Assembly: GCA_024220505.1 (NCBI GenBank)
Contig: JAKZZE010000014.1
Coordinates: 310,001 to 374,000, forward strand
Direction of reading: 5' to 3'
From: Rhizopus arrhizus
Lineage: Eukaryota; Mucoromycota; Mucoromycetes; Mucorales; Rhizopodaceae
DNA: 64,000 nt
Shown: in pieces, positions 1-13,000 of the stretch
Layout: every line of letters begins with the position of its first letter
Position numbering within the stretch: position 1 is the stretch's first letter
Translations under genes and position numbers: made by a program
The notes under the pieces: model-generated
What the model saw: only the letters and a program-made list of their open reading frames with translations
Database searches by the model: none
Told to the model about the DNA's origin: nothing

Positions 1-395
1 TTTAAATCGGATTCAGAGGCTTTTTGAACTAATGATTGACAATTTTTCTTGGGTACATTTAATTGTGTCATTGATCTACTGTTTGGTTTCTTAAATGTTC
101 CTTTGTTCGGTTGAAGATATTTAGGAACTTTGGTCAATGTCCTTGTATTCTCATCATTTTCATTAGATATTATGTTTCCCATAAAAGTAAACTCAAAAAA
201 AGAAAGAAGAAGAATAAAAATAACAAAAAAAGAAAGGAAAACATGAATAAATTTCATATAAACATATCGTGTAACATTAACGTCATTTTCCAACTTTAAT
301 CTGAAAAAAAAAAAAAAAATAGCTCATTGATTTTTGAATTTTAGTTATCAAATGGCCATAATATTTTTTTGCTTTTTTTTTTCTTTTTTAAATGC
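1..395. other. AT-rich left edge, no gene seen
   Basis: A- and T-runs dominate. The one open frame (111-299) is lysine/asparagine low-complexity and has no coding character. Nothing else is recognisable. Confidence 0.6.
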
Positions 396-696
396 AAGTT
401 TCAACGGTTATTAAAACGCATCAAAGAGTATAAGGATTAAGAGTGATTCGAATGTATGAAACAGTGACTTATAAAAATACAAAAAATATTAAAATAATTG
501 TAAGCAATTGGTTTCAATAGTTCTTTCTGAATTTGATTGACGATAATCTCATCCAAGATAGGTGTCCATTCAAAGGATTATTGTCAGTAGGTTATCCATA
601 TGAATCGGATGACTGTAGCAAAGAAATCATAGATTGTAAACTTGTTATGATAACATAAGATGCAATGCCTGGAAAGACCAAGTGTAAATAACTCTT
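396..696 (+). repeat. 301-bp direct repeat, copy 1
   Basis: Bases 396-696 recur in the same orientation at 2204-2504 with one visible difference (C at 669, T at 2477). Weaker similarity continues about 15 bp to the left of both copies, around a T-run. The copies flank the ORFs at 733-1819; this one ends 36 bp before the ATG at 733 and so covers its presumed promoter. The ends are not TG...CA and no target-site duplication is evident. Confidence 0.9.
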
Positions 697-732
697 GAAC
701 AATATCGTTACACTAGAGAGTATTCATCAGAA

Positions 733-1819
733 ATGTCTGGGTTTGAAGAGAACATGCAAGTAGCCTCTTTGAAAAGAGAAATGAGCGCATATACAATCTG
801 TCCGTTATATTTGAGGGAACTTTGCAACCTGGAAGATTACCAGGTCATAAAAAATAATATGCACTCATTCGAGTCAATGAGTCAAGGCTGGGTGTTCAAC
901 TCTGCAGAAGCTAAAAATATCGCTGCTCATTATGATAAAAAATTAGTCAGCAATCTCACTTGTATGTCAGATAATTATTGGTTTTTGGTTACCAGCTTGG
1001 ATGGTTTTATTCATAACAACCCAAAGGTGAATGGTTGTGCTGACCAATCAAAGATAGCTTGTCAAAGTAATTCAGTGGCTTACATAAGACGCAAAAACAG
1101 ATTTAAGCTCGAGTACTTTGAGTTTTCCATCAAAATTAATGAAGTCGAATCGTTGGCTACTGGTGGTTTCTGGGGAGACTTGAAAAGTAGTATGATGAAA
1201 ATAAATCCTTTCTTGGATTCAAATATTCCTAGTCCTCCTGAAATATTGACAGGATCAGTGGCAAATTCTTTTTCCAGAGAGGTTTTCACTATTAAGCCAG
1301 AGTTAAACATAATTGCTACTGTTAGATCTAACAGAACTATCAAGAAACATTCAACAAACCTCTGAGCATTTCACAACAAGCAACGTCATAACAATGGTTT
1401 CTTTCCAACGAATCCATTGTTCATACAGTCTAGCAACGTATACCACGAAGCAAAAATCTTTGTTATTGAGGATATATGCAGAAAGAAAAATGCAAGTGAA
1501 GAGGCTGAATGAGTTGTTAGAGCAAACCAGCAATGAAAGAAATAGTACACCTAAAAATGCTAACTTCAAAGCAATTGTTGATTTGCTCAAGTTCACCAGA
1601 CAACGATATGCATTCATAAAAAATATACGATTAAGTCATCAAGAGGTGTTGACAAAAAGAAAAGAGCTGATCAACATCTACAATTCAGTGTTGTATACTG
1701 CCATCAAGTCAATAAATATGGCAAAAGTGAGAAAAGCTGAGAAGATGTTTTCTCCAAACAAATTGAATATTTTCAATGAAGAAGATAATGAAGAAGATGA
1801 TATCACCAGTAATGATTGA
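733..1819 (+). CDS. Hypothetical protein in two overlapping frames (spliced or frameshifted)
   Basis: I do not recognise the family. A 210-codon frame (733-1365) starts MSGFEENMQVASLKREMSAY. A second frame (about 1313-1819) carries a basic, helix-like region (MQVKRLNELLEQ, FKAIVDLLKFTRQRYAFIKN) and an acidic tail ending EEDDITSND. The frames overlap by about 50 bp, and no GT-AG intron I tried joins them cleanly. Either an intron was missed or a frameshift separates the halves. The alternating basic and acidic character suggests a nuclear or scaffold protein, but that is a guess. The gene lies between the two 301-bp direct repeats. Confidence 0.4.
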
Positions 1820-2203
1820 ATCATTATTTGTGATTCACACAATAATATTAATATTTATATTATATCACACACATATACTATGATGAAAAAAAAAGAAAAA
1901 AAAAAAAAGCTTTTTATTGCTGTACACGAGCGACTTTTTTTTTTTTTTTTTTTTTTTGTAGTATGATAATTACACATAAATGTATACAACTGTCAAAATA
2001 TAGTACAATACGGCTGCAATATTTACCAGAAAGGGCCCATGAAAATTAATAATAATGTGTCTGGAAATTAGATAAAAGACAACATTTTTTCAGCAAGACA
2101 AGTAAGCATTACATTGGATAAAACTATTCCTGAATGATAAAGAAGAATTTTTAGTGCCATATTTATCCATTTATAAACACCCGTAAATTTCTTTTTTGAA
2201 TGA

Positions 2204-2504
2204 AAGTTTCAACGGTTATTAAAACGCATCAAAGAGTATAAGGATTAAGAGTGATTCGAATGTATGAAACAGTGACTTATAAAAATACAAAAAATATTAA
2301 AATAATTGTAAGCAATTGGTTTCAATAGTTCTTTCTGAATTTGATTGACGATAATCTCATCCAAGATAGGTGTCCATTCAAAGGATTATTGTCAGTAGGT
2401 TATCCATATGAATCGGATGACTGTAGCAAAGAAATCATAGATTGTAAACTTGTTATGATAACATAAGATGCAATGCTTGGAAAGACCAAGTGTAAATAAC
2501 TCTT
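2204..2504 (+). repeat. 301-bp direct repeat, copy 2
   Basis: Second copy of 396-696, apparently identical except at 2477. It lies about 385 bp after the stop at 1819. No coding frame follows it as one follows copy 1, so it looks like a duplicated promoter segment separated from any gene, or one end of an uncharacterised element. Confidence 0.9.
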
Positions 2505-4085
2505 AGAATATTGAGCTGCAGTTAGGATCCTTAGGATTTGACAAGTATTTCTTGAAAAATGATTTCCACAAGTCTTGCTTTTAAATGAAAGTAAAGAGTA
2601 TATGCTATTCTGTTTCTAGTAATTTGTGCAATTGACCATGTTCGTCTTCTATATTTACTAGGATAGTTCTGTACAAACTGAGTTGAGTTAATAATTTTTT
2701 ATAAAGTCTGTATCATACATTTCAAGGAATATAGTGCACAGGGCTACTAACAAAAGTTTTCCAGCTGTTGTTATTTATATTTATGATTGGTGAATTTGTG
2801 TTGAAACTGAAGATTGTCTTTAGTTACTGATTCTTCGTTGTTGTTATATTGATATTATCATAGCTCGTCTGTACAATGAATGTATCAAACTCGATACTTG
2901 ATTCAACTGGGCGATCTTCGATGTCAAATTCAAGATCGTTCGGTTCAGATGACAATAAAGATGCAAAAAACGGCTTGAAAGTAAGATTTCTAGCAAGAAG
3001 ATCATCAAAAAAAATAATAATAATACATTAAAAAAAGCAACAAACAACAAAACCTATGTATACACTAAGATCTTCTTGATATATGATGGTCCATGATGTG
3101 GGTAACAAAAATTAAAAAAAAAAAATCTGTAACATGCTCATTTTTTCACAAACTGATACAAAAATTATGCGGAAAAAGCATTTTCAGGTAAATAAGGTTT
3201 GTTTTTTAATAAATTTTCTCAAAAAATCATAAAAGCTTCTGTAATTAATTTCCATAAAAAAGGGTTAGGAATATCACTCTAATTTGAAATCATCAACTTT
3301 TTATTGACTTCAAAAAGAAAACTTAGCGATATTAATGTAAAAATGCTGCCTGTAGACTAATTTTTACAACAAATCCTTATTTTTTTTTTCTGTCATTCAG
3401 TTGAACAAAATAAATAAATAAATTTTTCCTTTTTATTATTACCATAAAATGCAAATATATACTTGTTGCAATATCAGTAATCATTCTTTTTAAAAATAAT
3501 GGAAAAAAGTAGCATTTATAAAAAAAAAAAAATTGAAACTATAACCCTGTACCTGTCGTGCCTTGTTTTTCATGCAAGGTCTAAACCTTTTAGGATTTTA
3601 ACGGTCGGAGTTAAAGTACATGCTCTGTATCAGTCGACCATAAGGCACTTCATTTTCTTTAATTTATGTGTTTTTCTTTCCTTTTACATCATAATGTCAA
3701 CCTCTGCCTCTCATCAAAGTAGTACATCTTCGAATCTCATAAAAAGTATAAAAATAATAATGATAAAAATAAAGAATGTATAAATAATAGCAATATTTAG
3801 GTGTCATTCAAGACTTGTTTTCTTATAACGTAATAAAAAGAAAGCAAATATTAAATCATTATTTCTTTAAAGATACTATATATATCTCGTCCAGCATGAC
3901 AACTAAAGGGGTTGATAATATACAGAAGTAAATATGAAAAAAGTAATATGAATTATTTGTTTATTCTATTTTAGCATTTACAATGTTTGGCAAAACTTGA
4001 ATAGAACAGAACCAACAATAACAAACATCGTATTTAGTGGGTAAAGAGATATATATTATATAAGTATCTATGTGGATATTGAAAG
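2505..4085. other. AT-rich region with one possible orphan exon
   Basis: No recognisable gene. On the + strand an ATG at 2876 opens a 35-codon serine/asparagine-rich stretch (starts MNVSNSILDSTGRSSMSN) that ends at 2980 on a good donor (gtaaga). No convincing following exon was found. The rest is A/T-run rich with no repeat or RNA gene I can support. Confidence 0.3.
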
Positions 4086-4638
4086 ATGATCTTTAGGCAA
4101 ACAGCAGTCGTCCATTTGATTCATAATTTATCGCCCATCATTTTACCTAAATTCATGAGTCTCGGAGTTCCTGCGATTACCACACTTTATTTTCGTGAAA
4201 CAGAACCCAATAGTGGACTATTAAAGATATATAAACAAGAAGATAGTTTGACATTAGAAGGTTTACAGATTTTTTTTTAAAAAAAAGGGATAGAACAAGA
4301 ATTTGGTATTAAAATAATTGATAGGTTTGATTCAATGTATGCCAATCATGTCATTTTGGTATAATCATGTATTGCGTGTTATTGCGGGTAAAATATTGGT
4401 TTCAACTGGTGATATTTTTGAATCTGCTTTAGTATACGCACAAAGCATAACTCTTCAAAGTCAAAAGATTCAAATGCTGACAAGTGGGTCAGAGATCAAA
4501 CGCTCGGATTCAGATCCAAGGTATGATTACATATTACGCTCAAAGGAATGGAAGGAATGTTACATTTATGAAGAAGATAGCAGTGATACTTACGAAGGTG
4601 AACCTTTGCAAGAACATATTTATTTGGAAGAAGAATAA
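4086..4638 (+). CDS. Conserved-looking hypothetical protein, 5' end uncertain
   Basis: Two exons are joined by a 64-nt intron (4261-4324, donor gtttac, acceptor gatag). Splicing restores a continuous frame, ...SLTLEG|LIQCMPIMSFWY.... Legible blocks are a leucine/proline segment, a YFRETEPNSGLLKIYKQED motif, an FWYNHVLRV segment and an acidic tail ending HIYLEEE. The pattern resembles an unnamed Mucorales family I half remember, but I can give no function. The first ATG may be internal, because the base before 4086 could be an acceptor (ttgaaag). The 3' end is convergent with the GH5 gene, with 42 bp between stops. Confidence 0.55.
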
Positions 4639-4680
4639 AAAAGCAATGTTTTGTAAATAAAAGGACATGATGCTATTTGT

Positions 4681-5199
4681 TTATTTTGTAACGGTAGCAG
4701 TACAAGTATGCTGACGAACATTTACATCTTTTGGTGCATAACCTTGTTCCCAAGCCAAAAGATAATCCCAGTGCGGGTTGACATGATCTTCTGTCTTATA
4801 AGTCCAATAGAACCAACCAATACCACTTTCATATGCATCCATCTGCTTCTCCATAAACTCCAATAAAAACCTTTTGTATTCTGGAGAAAAATTAGTCCAA
4901 TTATCGATCCCTTGACAACTACAACTAGGACACACGGGCTGAGTGACAGTGCCCTCCAATGTACCATCGTATCTTGCTCCTAGCCCTACACCGTTCAAGT
5001 ATTTGCCACAGTCATTTGTAGCTACAGAAAACTCGCCAACCATTGTGGGTACTGTTAACGTAGTTGACTCATTTAAATCTTTTTTCCAAACTTTGCAGGG
5101 AAAATCTGCTTGAATATGTCTAGGCATTGACACCAGGTCATTATCAAAAATCATGTAAAGGTGTGTCTCTATTTACATGAGTATAAATAAACAGTCTTT

Positions 5200-5235
<36 letters not shown>

Positions 5236-6388
5236 AAGAGAAACAAAAACAAGAGGAAAAAAAAAACGTAAGTGGGTTTACCTAAAACAACTCTTTCAAA
5301 CGTTTTCCCAAAGAATCCACGCCAACGATGTAAAGGTATAAAGCCATCATGAAAAGTCAAAAAGGGTCCTTTGCCCTGCCCCAGTGCTTTTCGAATGGCA
5401 TCATAGCTAGTTTGATACCATTGCTGTACTTTTTCTTCTGGGATATTCATTGTCGCTGGCTCATTTAATACACCAAAAACGGGAACGACGTGAGCCCATT
5501 CAGGCTTATTAAAAAACCGAACTAACTCAGTCACTAACTGTGTCGTCCTTTCAGCATTCAAATCGCCATCCGTACCATTCAAGAACCCAACCGTCCCTGC
5601 CCTTCCAGAATGATTCCAGCCATTTTGTGAGCCAGGCGCTGTATGCAACTCAACCATCACGCGAAGTCCATACTTGCGAGCCCACTGAATACCCCTAAGC
5701 AAGTACTGCCAAGAAACGTGGGGCACAAAGGGTTCTCCAGGAAAAACCTGAAGTGCCCAATGTCCGGTTGGAATTCGAACGTGATTGAATCCCATCTCGG
5801 CAATTTTCTTAAAGTCTGCTTCTGTAATAAATGTCTCATAATGCTCCTTGAGTTGACGTTTGGCTTCATCGGGGCCTAGTCTCTCACAGAGGGTCCACTC
5901 ATCAAGGATCAAGGATTCATCTGATCCTATCTTTTGTTCAAACATCTTAGGTGTAATATAGGGTTCGAGTACAAGCCATCCACCAATGTTGATTCCACGA
6001 ATACGGTGTTTATCGTTGTAACTAAAAGGTTGGTTCAAGGGAGGTGAGTAAGGGTTGCTGCGAGCTGAATCATCAAATGGATCTTTATAGCCTGGACTCC
6101 CGGGAGTCGTAATTCGATGATCTTCGTCGCCTACAGGTTTAGGTCTTCTTGCTGCTCTGGAAGTCACCCCGACCAAGACGATTGGGATCAAGACAATAGC
6201 TATAATAGTAAGAATGGCTGCTGAGGCATATAAAATAAAGCGTGGATTGCGTGCACGCAGTTTTCCTATAAAGGATGTAGATGCCTCCGTTTTCTTTTCT
6301 TCCACTGGACTATCAGGCAATTTTTCATGAGAATCTAAAAGAATAAATGAGTGATCAAATGTATCATGTATTTGATCTTACTTTCCAT
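4681..6388 (-). CDS. Membrane-anchored exo-1,3-beta-glucanase, GH5 family
   Basis: Glucan 1,3-beta-glucosidase, which trims beta-1,3-glucan at the cell surface. Three exons: 6388-6382 (ATGGAAA), 6334-5282 and 5168-4681, with introns of 47 and 113 nt, give 515 residues. A short cytoplasmic head is followed by one hydrophobic helix (FILYASAAILTIIAIVLIPI), a type II anchor, then the catalytic domain. GH5 signatures are GINIGGWLVLEPYITP, a VRIPTGHWAL block, the acid/base Glu in VFGVLNEPAT and the nucleophile Glu in TMVGEFSVATNDC. The second intron holds a 32-base homopolymer (5202-5233). The start is supported because joining exon 1 to exon 2 gives a continuous frame; without it the frame has no ATG. 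Yeast EXG1 and mammalian-pathogen XOG1 relatives are secreted, so the N-terminal anchor is a variant seen in some fungi. Confidence 0.9.
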
Positions 6389-6579
6389 GCTTAAGAAAAA
6401 GAGATCAAAAAAAGGAAAAAAAGAAATATATAAAAGGATATAGAAAGAATTGTATTTTTTTTTAAACAAAAATATTGATTTGGACAAGCATGTTTCAATA
6501 TACTCCCTTCGCAGAATTTTTTTTTCTGAATTCCCGCCATGAAGACAGTTTAAAAGTTTATTTATTGAAACATCCCTTT

Positions 6580-7388
6580 TTAACAACAGCCACCTGCTTG
6601 CTTGGGTTCAAGGGAGGCACCTTGACCGACTTTAACAGTAGACTTTGCTTGAGTTTGCTGCATAGTGCTACCCATGCGGTCCTTGATCTGTTTAGCCATT
6701 GTCAAGAAGGCTTGTTCTACATTGGTAGCATCTTTGGCAGATGTTTCCAGAAGGGGTATCTTGATAGACTCTGCAAGTTCATTTGCTTGCTCTGTGCTGA
6801 CGACTTTTTTATCAGTCAAGTCACTCTTATTACCAACAAGTAATTTGTTTACTCCTTCTGCTGCATATCTATCAATTTCTTGTAACCATTGCTTTACGTG
6901 TTGAAAGGAATCGTCGTCCGTAACATCGTATACAACAATGATACCATGCGCTCCTCGATAATAAGATGAAGTAATCGTACGGAAACGCTCTTGACCTGCA
7001 GTGTCCCACTATAAAGAGATGAATAGTGAGTTTTTCTGAGAAATTCATCAAGTGTTTCGTTTACTTACAATTTGAAGCTTCACTGTTTTTCCTTCCAATT
7101 CAATAGTTCTGATTTTCTAATATATTTATGCCTTTGTGTGTTATCATTTCTCCTCTGTTTTATATTTTATTTTATTTATTGCTTTGAAATATCAACTTAC
7201 GAAATCGACACCAATAGTGGAAATATAACTCTCAGTATAAGTGTCATCTGCAAAACGAAGTAAAAGACAAGATTTTCCAACACCAGAGTCACCAATTAAT
7301 AAAAGTTTAAACAAGTAATCACTACATGTTTTATTAGTAATTCTTTATTTTTTAGTCTTCCTTTTCTACTTTACTATTCAGGGTTCAT
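6580..7388 (-). CDS. YPT1: Rab GTPase Ypt1/Rab1
   Basis: Small GTPase controlling ER-to-Golgi traffic and early autophagy. Four exons are placed at 7388-7375, 7321-7201, 7116-7069 and 7008-6580, totalling 203 residues. It opens [20 protein letters not shown] (P-loop GDSGVGKSC), then shows switch [15 protein letters not shown], switch [25 protein letters not shown] and ETSAKD, and ends GGCC for double prenylation. Length and Rab signatures match Rab1 closely. The first exon is only 14 nt and is supported by the restored start. TRAPPC4/Trs23, part of the Ypt1 exchange factor, is encoded 1.4 kb away; this is notable but probably coincidental. Confidence 0.95.
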
Positions 7389-7856
7389 GTTGAGATGCGA
7401 ATAAATTATGTCCAGAAAAAAGAAGAAAAGAGAAAGCCCAAGTGTTTCTTAAATTTTTATAAAGGAACTGCCAATCACGAGAGGGTGAGTGCTATCGGAA
7501 AATCAATTTTCACGCGATAGGGAGGGGCTCAAGATAATGCAGGAATTTTATAAGAAATGATAGTCTAAGCCATTTGTAATGAAATGTAGGTAACACGCAA
7601 AAGCTTCAATAAAAGAAAAGAGCCTCCATCTTTTATAGGGAATAAAGTATGAAGCGATCTGAAGGACCAAATATAAATAATTAATAAACTACATGTTCTG
7701 TATATTACGAACAGTGTAATCTTTTAGGATCTCAGCCAAATGAAATGTAAAATTTCTATGGTAACAAGTTTTTAAAAGTCAGCCAATCAAAGGGATTGAA
7801 ACTTTACCCCCAGAAAAAATACAACCATTTTTTGACATAGAAAACATACATCTAAC

Positions 7857-8652
7857 ATGGGATCACAAACCTCGAAAGTTGCTAGAAGATTACCGACAAA
7901 AGCTCGTCCAGAGACTTTACAAAACGCACCAACTGAATCACCGACGACCTTAAAAGCACAAATTCAAGCAGCCTCAGGTATATAAGGGCCAATTGCTTTA
8001 TGCATGTGAGATCTCGATTAACCTTTTTGCAGAATTAAAAACAGAATTCATTGAAGAAGACGGTCGTGATCCCCATTTACATGAGCATTTAAGATCTATT
8101 GGAGAAGTCGCAATCCCACCTACTATAACAAAAATGAGAACAGTAAAAAAGAAGTGCTTTTTTTTAAAAAAAAAACCCTTTGAATTCATTAGTTCTTTAT
8201 AGTCAGATGCTATGCTTGGTATTGTCCATGAAAGAAAGAAAGCTGATTCAAAAGAATTAACAGAAGGTATCATTTCGATTGATGCCGTTTATTCCTTACT
8301 GGAAGAGCGAAAGCGACTGAATCCTGGAGAGGTTGATCTTGTATCAACGCGTCAACGCTGGATAGAGAAATACAAGGTTGATCAAGAAACGCTATCAGCT
8401 TTACTCAAGTATTACGGTACCATGGCCGTGATGCCAGTGGCTGCGGATGATAAAGAAGATAGACGAATGGGTGTTTGGGTATCAGATAAAGCTGACTGGG
8501 AAAGAAAAGTGAGAGAGGTGGAGGAGCGTAATGAAAAGATTGAAAAGGCAAAGAAAGATGCACTTAAAGATAATAACCGTGAAAAAGATGGTAAAGAAAA
8601 TATGAGTCAAGAAGAAAAGAAGTTGAAAGACCTGTTTGAGGATGATCTTTAG
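7857..8652 (+). CDS. NDUFAF4: Complex I assembly factor NDUFAF4 homologue
   Basis: Mitochondrial protein needed to build NADH:ubiquinone oxidoreductase. Exons 7857-7977, 8033-8142 and 8203-8652 give 226 residues. It starts MGSQTSK, with Gly2 as in the animal protein. The block GIISIDAVYSLLEERK...YKVDQETLSALLKYYGTM aligns with the conserved NDUFAF4 centre (ISI-EAL-LL ... LEQ-DVNSLLKYF). The C-terminus is a charged, coiled-coil-like extension of about 70 residues beyond the human length (175). Complex I assembly fits a fungus that keeps complex I. The second intron carries T/A runs. The assignment rests on motif recall and would be settled by a profile search. Confidence 0.8.
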
Positions 8653-8751
8653 AAAATAAAAAAAAATTGGTCTTGAATTTGGTCTGTAAAGGGAGGGAAC
8701 GTTTTATTGTACAATTCTGAATGACAGTATGTGTGTGCTTTGAATGTTGTA

Positions 8752-9304
8752 TTAAGCTATTCCAGTTGCGTTGATAAACTTTAATAAAGATTGATCAAAT
8801 TGGTCTGAACGAATTGGCATTTCAGGAGTATGAAAAGGATTTTTCATGACAAAATCACTGTACAAATCATATATTCTTTTCATGTAAGTGTCCACATTAT
8901 TAAGCTGTGGTGAAGTTATTAAAAGAAATTTCGTCCCTTTCATAGTAAGATTTAGTTATGGTAAACTGCCCTTCTTTTTTTTTCTTTATTTTTTCTTGAT
9001 AGCTTACCAGTTAGAGTCTGGTTACAATAAAGCTTAAAATTCTCTGCTTCAAGCATTTCTATTCCAGATGAGTTATGGATAGGTGAAATCTTTGAAGTAA
9101 TTGCATGAACACTTTTTTTATAAATCTGTATTAGTTGATACCATTATTCTTTTGATGCTTTCTATTCGTGTTTTACCCGTGAAAGGTACCAGCCAAAACG
9201 AGGTATTCATTACTCGATAATTTTTCAAGCTGATTAGAGAAATCTTTTTGATAAACAAGTCCACCAGCCTTATTAATAATATATAAAGAATATATCATGG
9301 CCAT
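8752..9304 (-). CDS. TRS23: TRAPP subunit Trs23/TRAPPC4
   Basis: Core subunit of the TRAPP vesicle-tethering complex, which activates Ypt1. Exons 9304-9177, 9111-9008 and 8936-8752 total 138 residues, the short TRAPPC4 length (human 219 with a PDZ-like insert, fungal forms variable). Signatures: [30 protein letters not shown]...[30 protein letters not shown], and the C-terminal [15 protein letters not shown]. Intron phases agree at both junctions. It shares a 300-bp divergent promoter with the FANCJ gene. Confidence 0.88.
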
Positions 9305-9604
9305 TTTTTTGAAATTTATTTAAAAAGAACAGAAAAAAGAATGTTACACTCAGACTTTAATGGCTGGAAATGAAAACTAATGAAGGGCCCCTCCTCTTTT
9401 TTTTGCTGCATTGACAAAGGAAAGGAGAAGAGGATGTGAATATGCTTTATATCGGATAGTAAATCTCTTGCTATATAAATGATGTAACTTTAAGAATAAA
9501 TTTTATCAAGTGAGCAAGCTTTTTATTGCAAGAATTGAGGTCCCGCAATTCCTGAATATGATAGCATAAAAAGCTCTTTCTAACTCCTTTTTCTTATAAA
9601 ACAC
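9305..9604. promoter_or_regulatory. Divergent intergenic promoter between TRS23 and FANCJ
   Basis: These 300 bp separate two outward-pointing starts (9304 minus, 9605 plus), so both promoters must lie here or overlap the genes. I see no strong TATA box or known motif beyond T-rich runs. Confidence 0.5.
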
Positions 9605-10034
9605 ATGACAGAACGAAGAAAATTACCAAGCGCATTCAAAAAAAAAGAAAAAAACAGAAAAAAGGCCCAGACTCATTTAGAGCTTTTTGAAACTTTCAAG
9701 GCAGAAGCACAAATCGCGTCAAATGCAATAAAAATGGAAAACAAAACACATACATTAATAATGGAATCCGTTCGAATAGATTTTCCTTTAAAACCTTGTA
9801 AGCAAATTTGAAAACACTTGAATAAACTTCGTTTTCATGCAATTAGTACGTAAAATTAATTTTTACTTTTATGCATAGATCCTGCTCAACTTCAAATGAT
9901 GTCAAAAGTAAAGTACTAATTGAACAAAAGTAAAAAAAAAGGGGTAGAGCTGGTTGTAAATAAATATTTTCTATAGATTATTCATGCTTTAAATAACTCA
10001 CAAAATGCACTATTAGAAAGTCCAACAGGTAAGT

Positions 10035-10067
<33 letters not shown>

Positions 10068-13000
10068 TAAATAAATAAATAAACAAATTTAAAAAACATA
10101 AGGGTCTGGTAAATCGCTTGCTTTACTTTGTGCAGCACTAGGTATAAGATAGTACTAGCGATAAAAAGAGAGGATAACATTAAACTTGTAAGATAGCCTG
10201 GAGAGAACATGAGCAAACAAAGGCTGCAAAGTGTAAGGAAGAATTGTTAGAGACACCTTCAGGAAAGAGAATAAGAGCAGAAGCTGGACCTTCTGACTGG
10301 GCAAAAAAGTTTAGATGTGATAAATTAGCCTTTGATGATTTTCAGTCAGACAAGTTTACCAAAATAGCAGATGCAAACACTTATGAAGCTTTGCTTGATA
10401 ATGTTCAAAATTCAAAAGAAAATGGCAATCAGTTTCAAAAGCTTCCTCGTATTTTCGTTGGCAGTAGAACGTATGCGAAAATAATTTACTTATGAGCAAC
10501 GTATATAGTCTAACTGTTAAGTTCGATAGCCATAAACAACTGTCGCAGCTTGTCTCTGAATTAAAAAGAAACACCCAGTATAATCCTCGTGAGTACGATG
10601 AGTTTATTACGTTAAGCCCTGATTTAATTTTCTTTTCCTTAAGGCATCACGGTTCTTGGAAGTCGCGATCAACTGTGTAGTAAGTAGAAAATAACTATAT
10701 AAAAGCTTTGAAAGATATGAGTTCATCTTCTTTGTACAATCTAGTTCACTCAAAAGTGTCCAAATCTTTAAATAAAAGTGAAGAATGGTATTTAAAAAAA
10801 ACAACAGTAATAATTATGATTTTTACATGGATTTGACGTGTAGTGTAGCTCTTTTGGATAAACACGATTGTATTTATGCGAAAAACACAAGAAAATTATT
10901 ATATCATTCTAGTCTGAGGACAACACATCGTGTTTGGGATATTGAAGACATGATTTCTCTTGGGAAAAAAGTAAAAGGTTTAAGAACAGAAGAGAGAAAA
11001 GATATACAAAATTCTATATAAATCGCAAATTAAACTTGCTTATATATTAGGATGTCCATACTATGCAGCAAGAAAATTATATGAAAGTGCAGCAATCGTT
11101 TTTTGTCCGTATAATTATATCCTTAATCCTGGTAAGGAATCATCCTTTTTTATATCAAATTGATTTCTATAACGATCCATATACAAATATACATAGTAAT
11201 TAGAAAACTATTGGATATTAACCTAAAGGATAGTATCATCATCTTGGATGAAGGTAATATAGTTCTTTGGATATTTACTGTTAATATTTTATTGTTTATT
11301 TCTGAACCTCTTACTTTGTAGCTCACAACATGGAGGACGCTGCTCGATCTGCCGGTTCCTTTGAGTTAGATGATAAATTACTTAGTATATTAAAAATTGA
11401 ATTGACTCAAATTATCAAAGGTGGATTTGAGCCAGATGCCCATCGAGTATTGGAACATGTAAGTTTATTATGGATTAGGTGTTTATCATAACATTTGTTT
11501 TTATTAAATAGCTATTTGATGGCATATGGGAATGGATCAATTCATCCAGCAATAAATACGACATTGAAGAATATGAAAGGCATATCAGCATGTAAATTTC
11601 CTTTTTCATACTTTTGACTTTACCATTTCATCTAACCTATTTTTTGCTTGTTGCAGCTGGTCAGGACAAAAGATTATTGATAAACTAAAAGGATTAAATA
11701 TTACAGCACACGTGTATGAAACTGAATTTATTCCTGCTTACAAAACTGTCTCTCAGCATGCAGAATCAGTTAGAAGAGAAAGCGAAAATATAATGATTGA
11801 TGACGAATTGGAAGACAGTCAGGTTGAAGTCCGTGTGCACAGACAAGAGTGTCTGTCCAATAATTCGCTATCTATCGTGCAAGGTATTTTCTTGATCTTC
11901 GGCTTTCTCTTTCGTAAAGATCGTGATTATGCCCAGGATTATAGAATGGCACTTATGAAAAGAAAAGAAAAAGGAAATGAGCTGAACGTTGCTCATAGCA
12001 AAAAGAGTGTAAAATCCACACAGGACTCTTTGTGGTCCTACAAAATAAGTTTCTGGTATAAAAGCAAACTCTAATAATCTACAAAGAAATTAATTATATA
12101 TTTACATCTATATCTTTTATTGAAGGTGTTTGAATCCAGGCATTATTTTTCAAGATATGTGTGCAGAGACAAAGTCCGTTATTCTTACTAGTGGAACTTT
12201 ATCCCCTGTAAGTTGCATAACCTAAAAAAAGGAGCTGTACAAAGAGTTTTACAGACATTTCTAGATGGAAACATTTGCTTCAGAATTGGAAACAGATTTG
12301 TATGAATAAGAAAAGCATGCACTTTTGCGAATGAGTAATAATTAATTTTACTCTAAATAGCCATGGAAAGCTTGAAGCAAATCATGTTGTTGATCCATCT
12401 CAGGTTTGGGTGTCTTGTATGCCTATGGGGTACATGCATCATTTATTCTGAGCACAAATTTGGACTAACATTTTTAAATAGTCCAAATGGTGCGCATCTA
12501 AGAGGCGTTTATTCAAACATCGAAAGCTTTCGATACCAAGATGACGTTGGAGAAGGTATGGATTTAAAATACTTTTGCTAGAGGCTATATACATGATTCA
12601 TATCTATTGTTCTGTAGCTATCTCTCAAATAGCCGAAACTGTTCCCTTTGGTATCTTGTGCTTTCTTCCTTCTTATAATGCTTTAGACAAACTAATGCAG
12701 AGATGGACAGTAAAAAGAAAAAAGACCTTCAGATAGAGCAACTAATGTAACTCTTTTTTATAGCTGACTGGTACTTTGGAGCATATCAAGCGTAAAAAAT
12801 TTGTTTTTCTTGGTAAATATATGTATATCAGCATATAAAATGTATGTTTTTAACTAAGAGGAATTGGAATAGAACCCAGAGGTTCGGATAAAAAGAAATT
12901 TGAAAGAGTAATCAATGCATTTTATGATCAGATTGATGAGCTCGTAGATTGTTCAGATGACGAAAAAGATGGTGCCATCTTTTTTGCTGTAAGAGTACTT

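Noticed and set aside
396..2504. LTR retrotransposon formed by the 301-bp direct repeats
   Set aside because: Ends are not TG...CA, there is no target duplication, and the interior has no gag, protease, RT or integrase.
3540..3660. Possible tRNA or small RNA in a slightly GC-richer patch
   Set aside because: Neither strand gives cloverleaf pairing or A/B box promoter elements.
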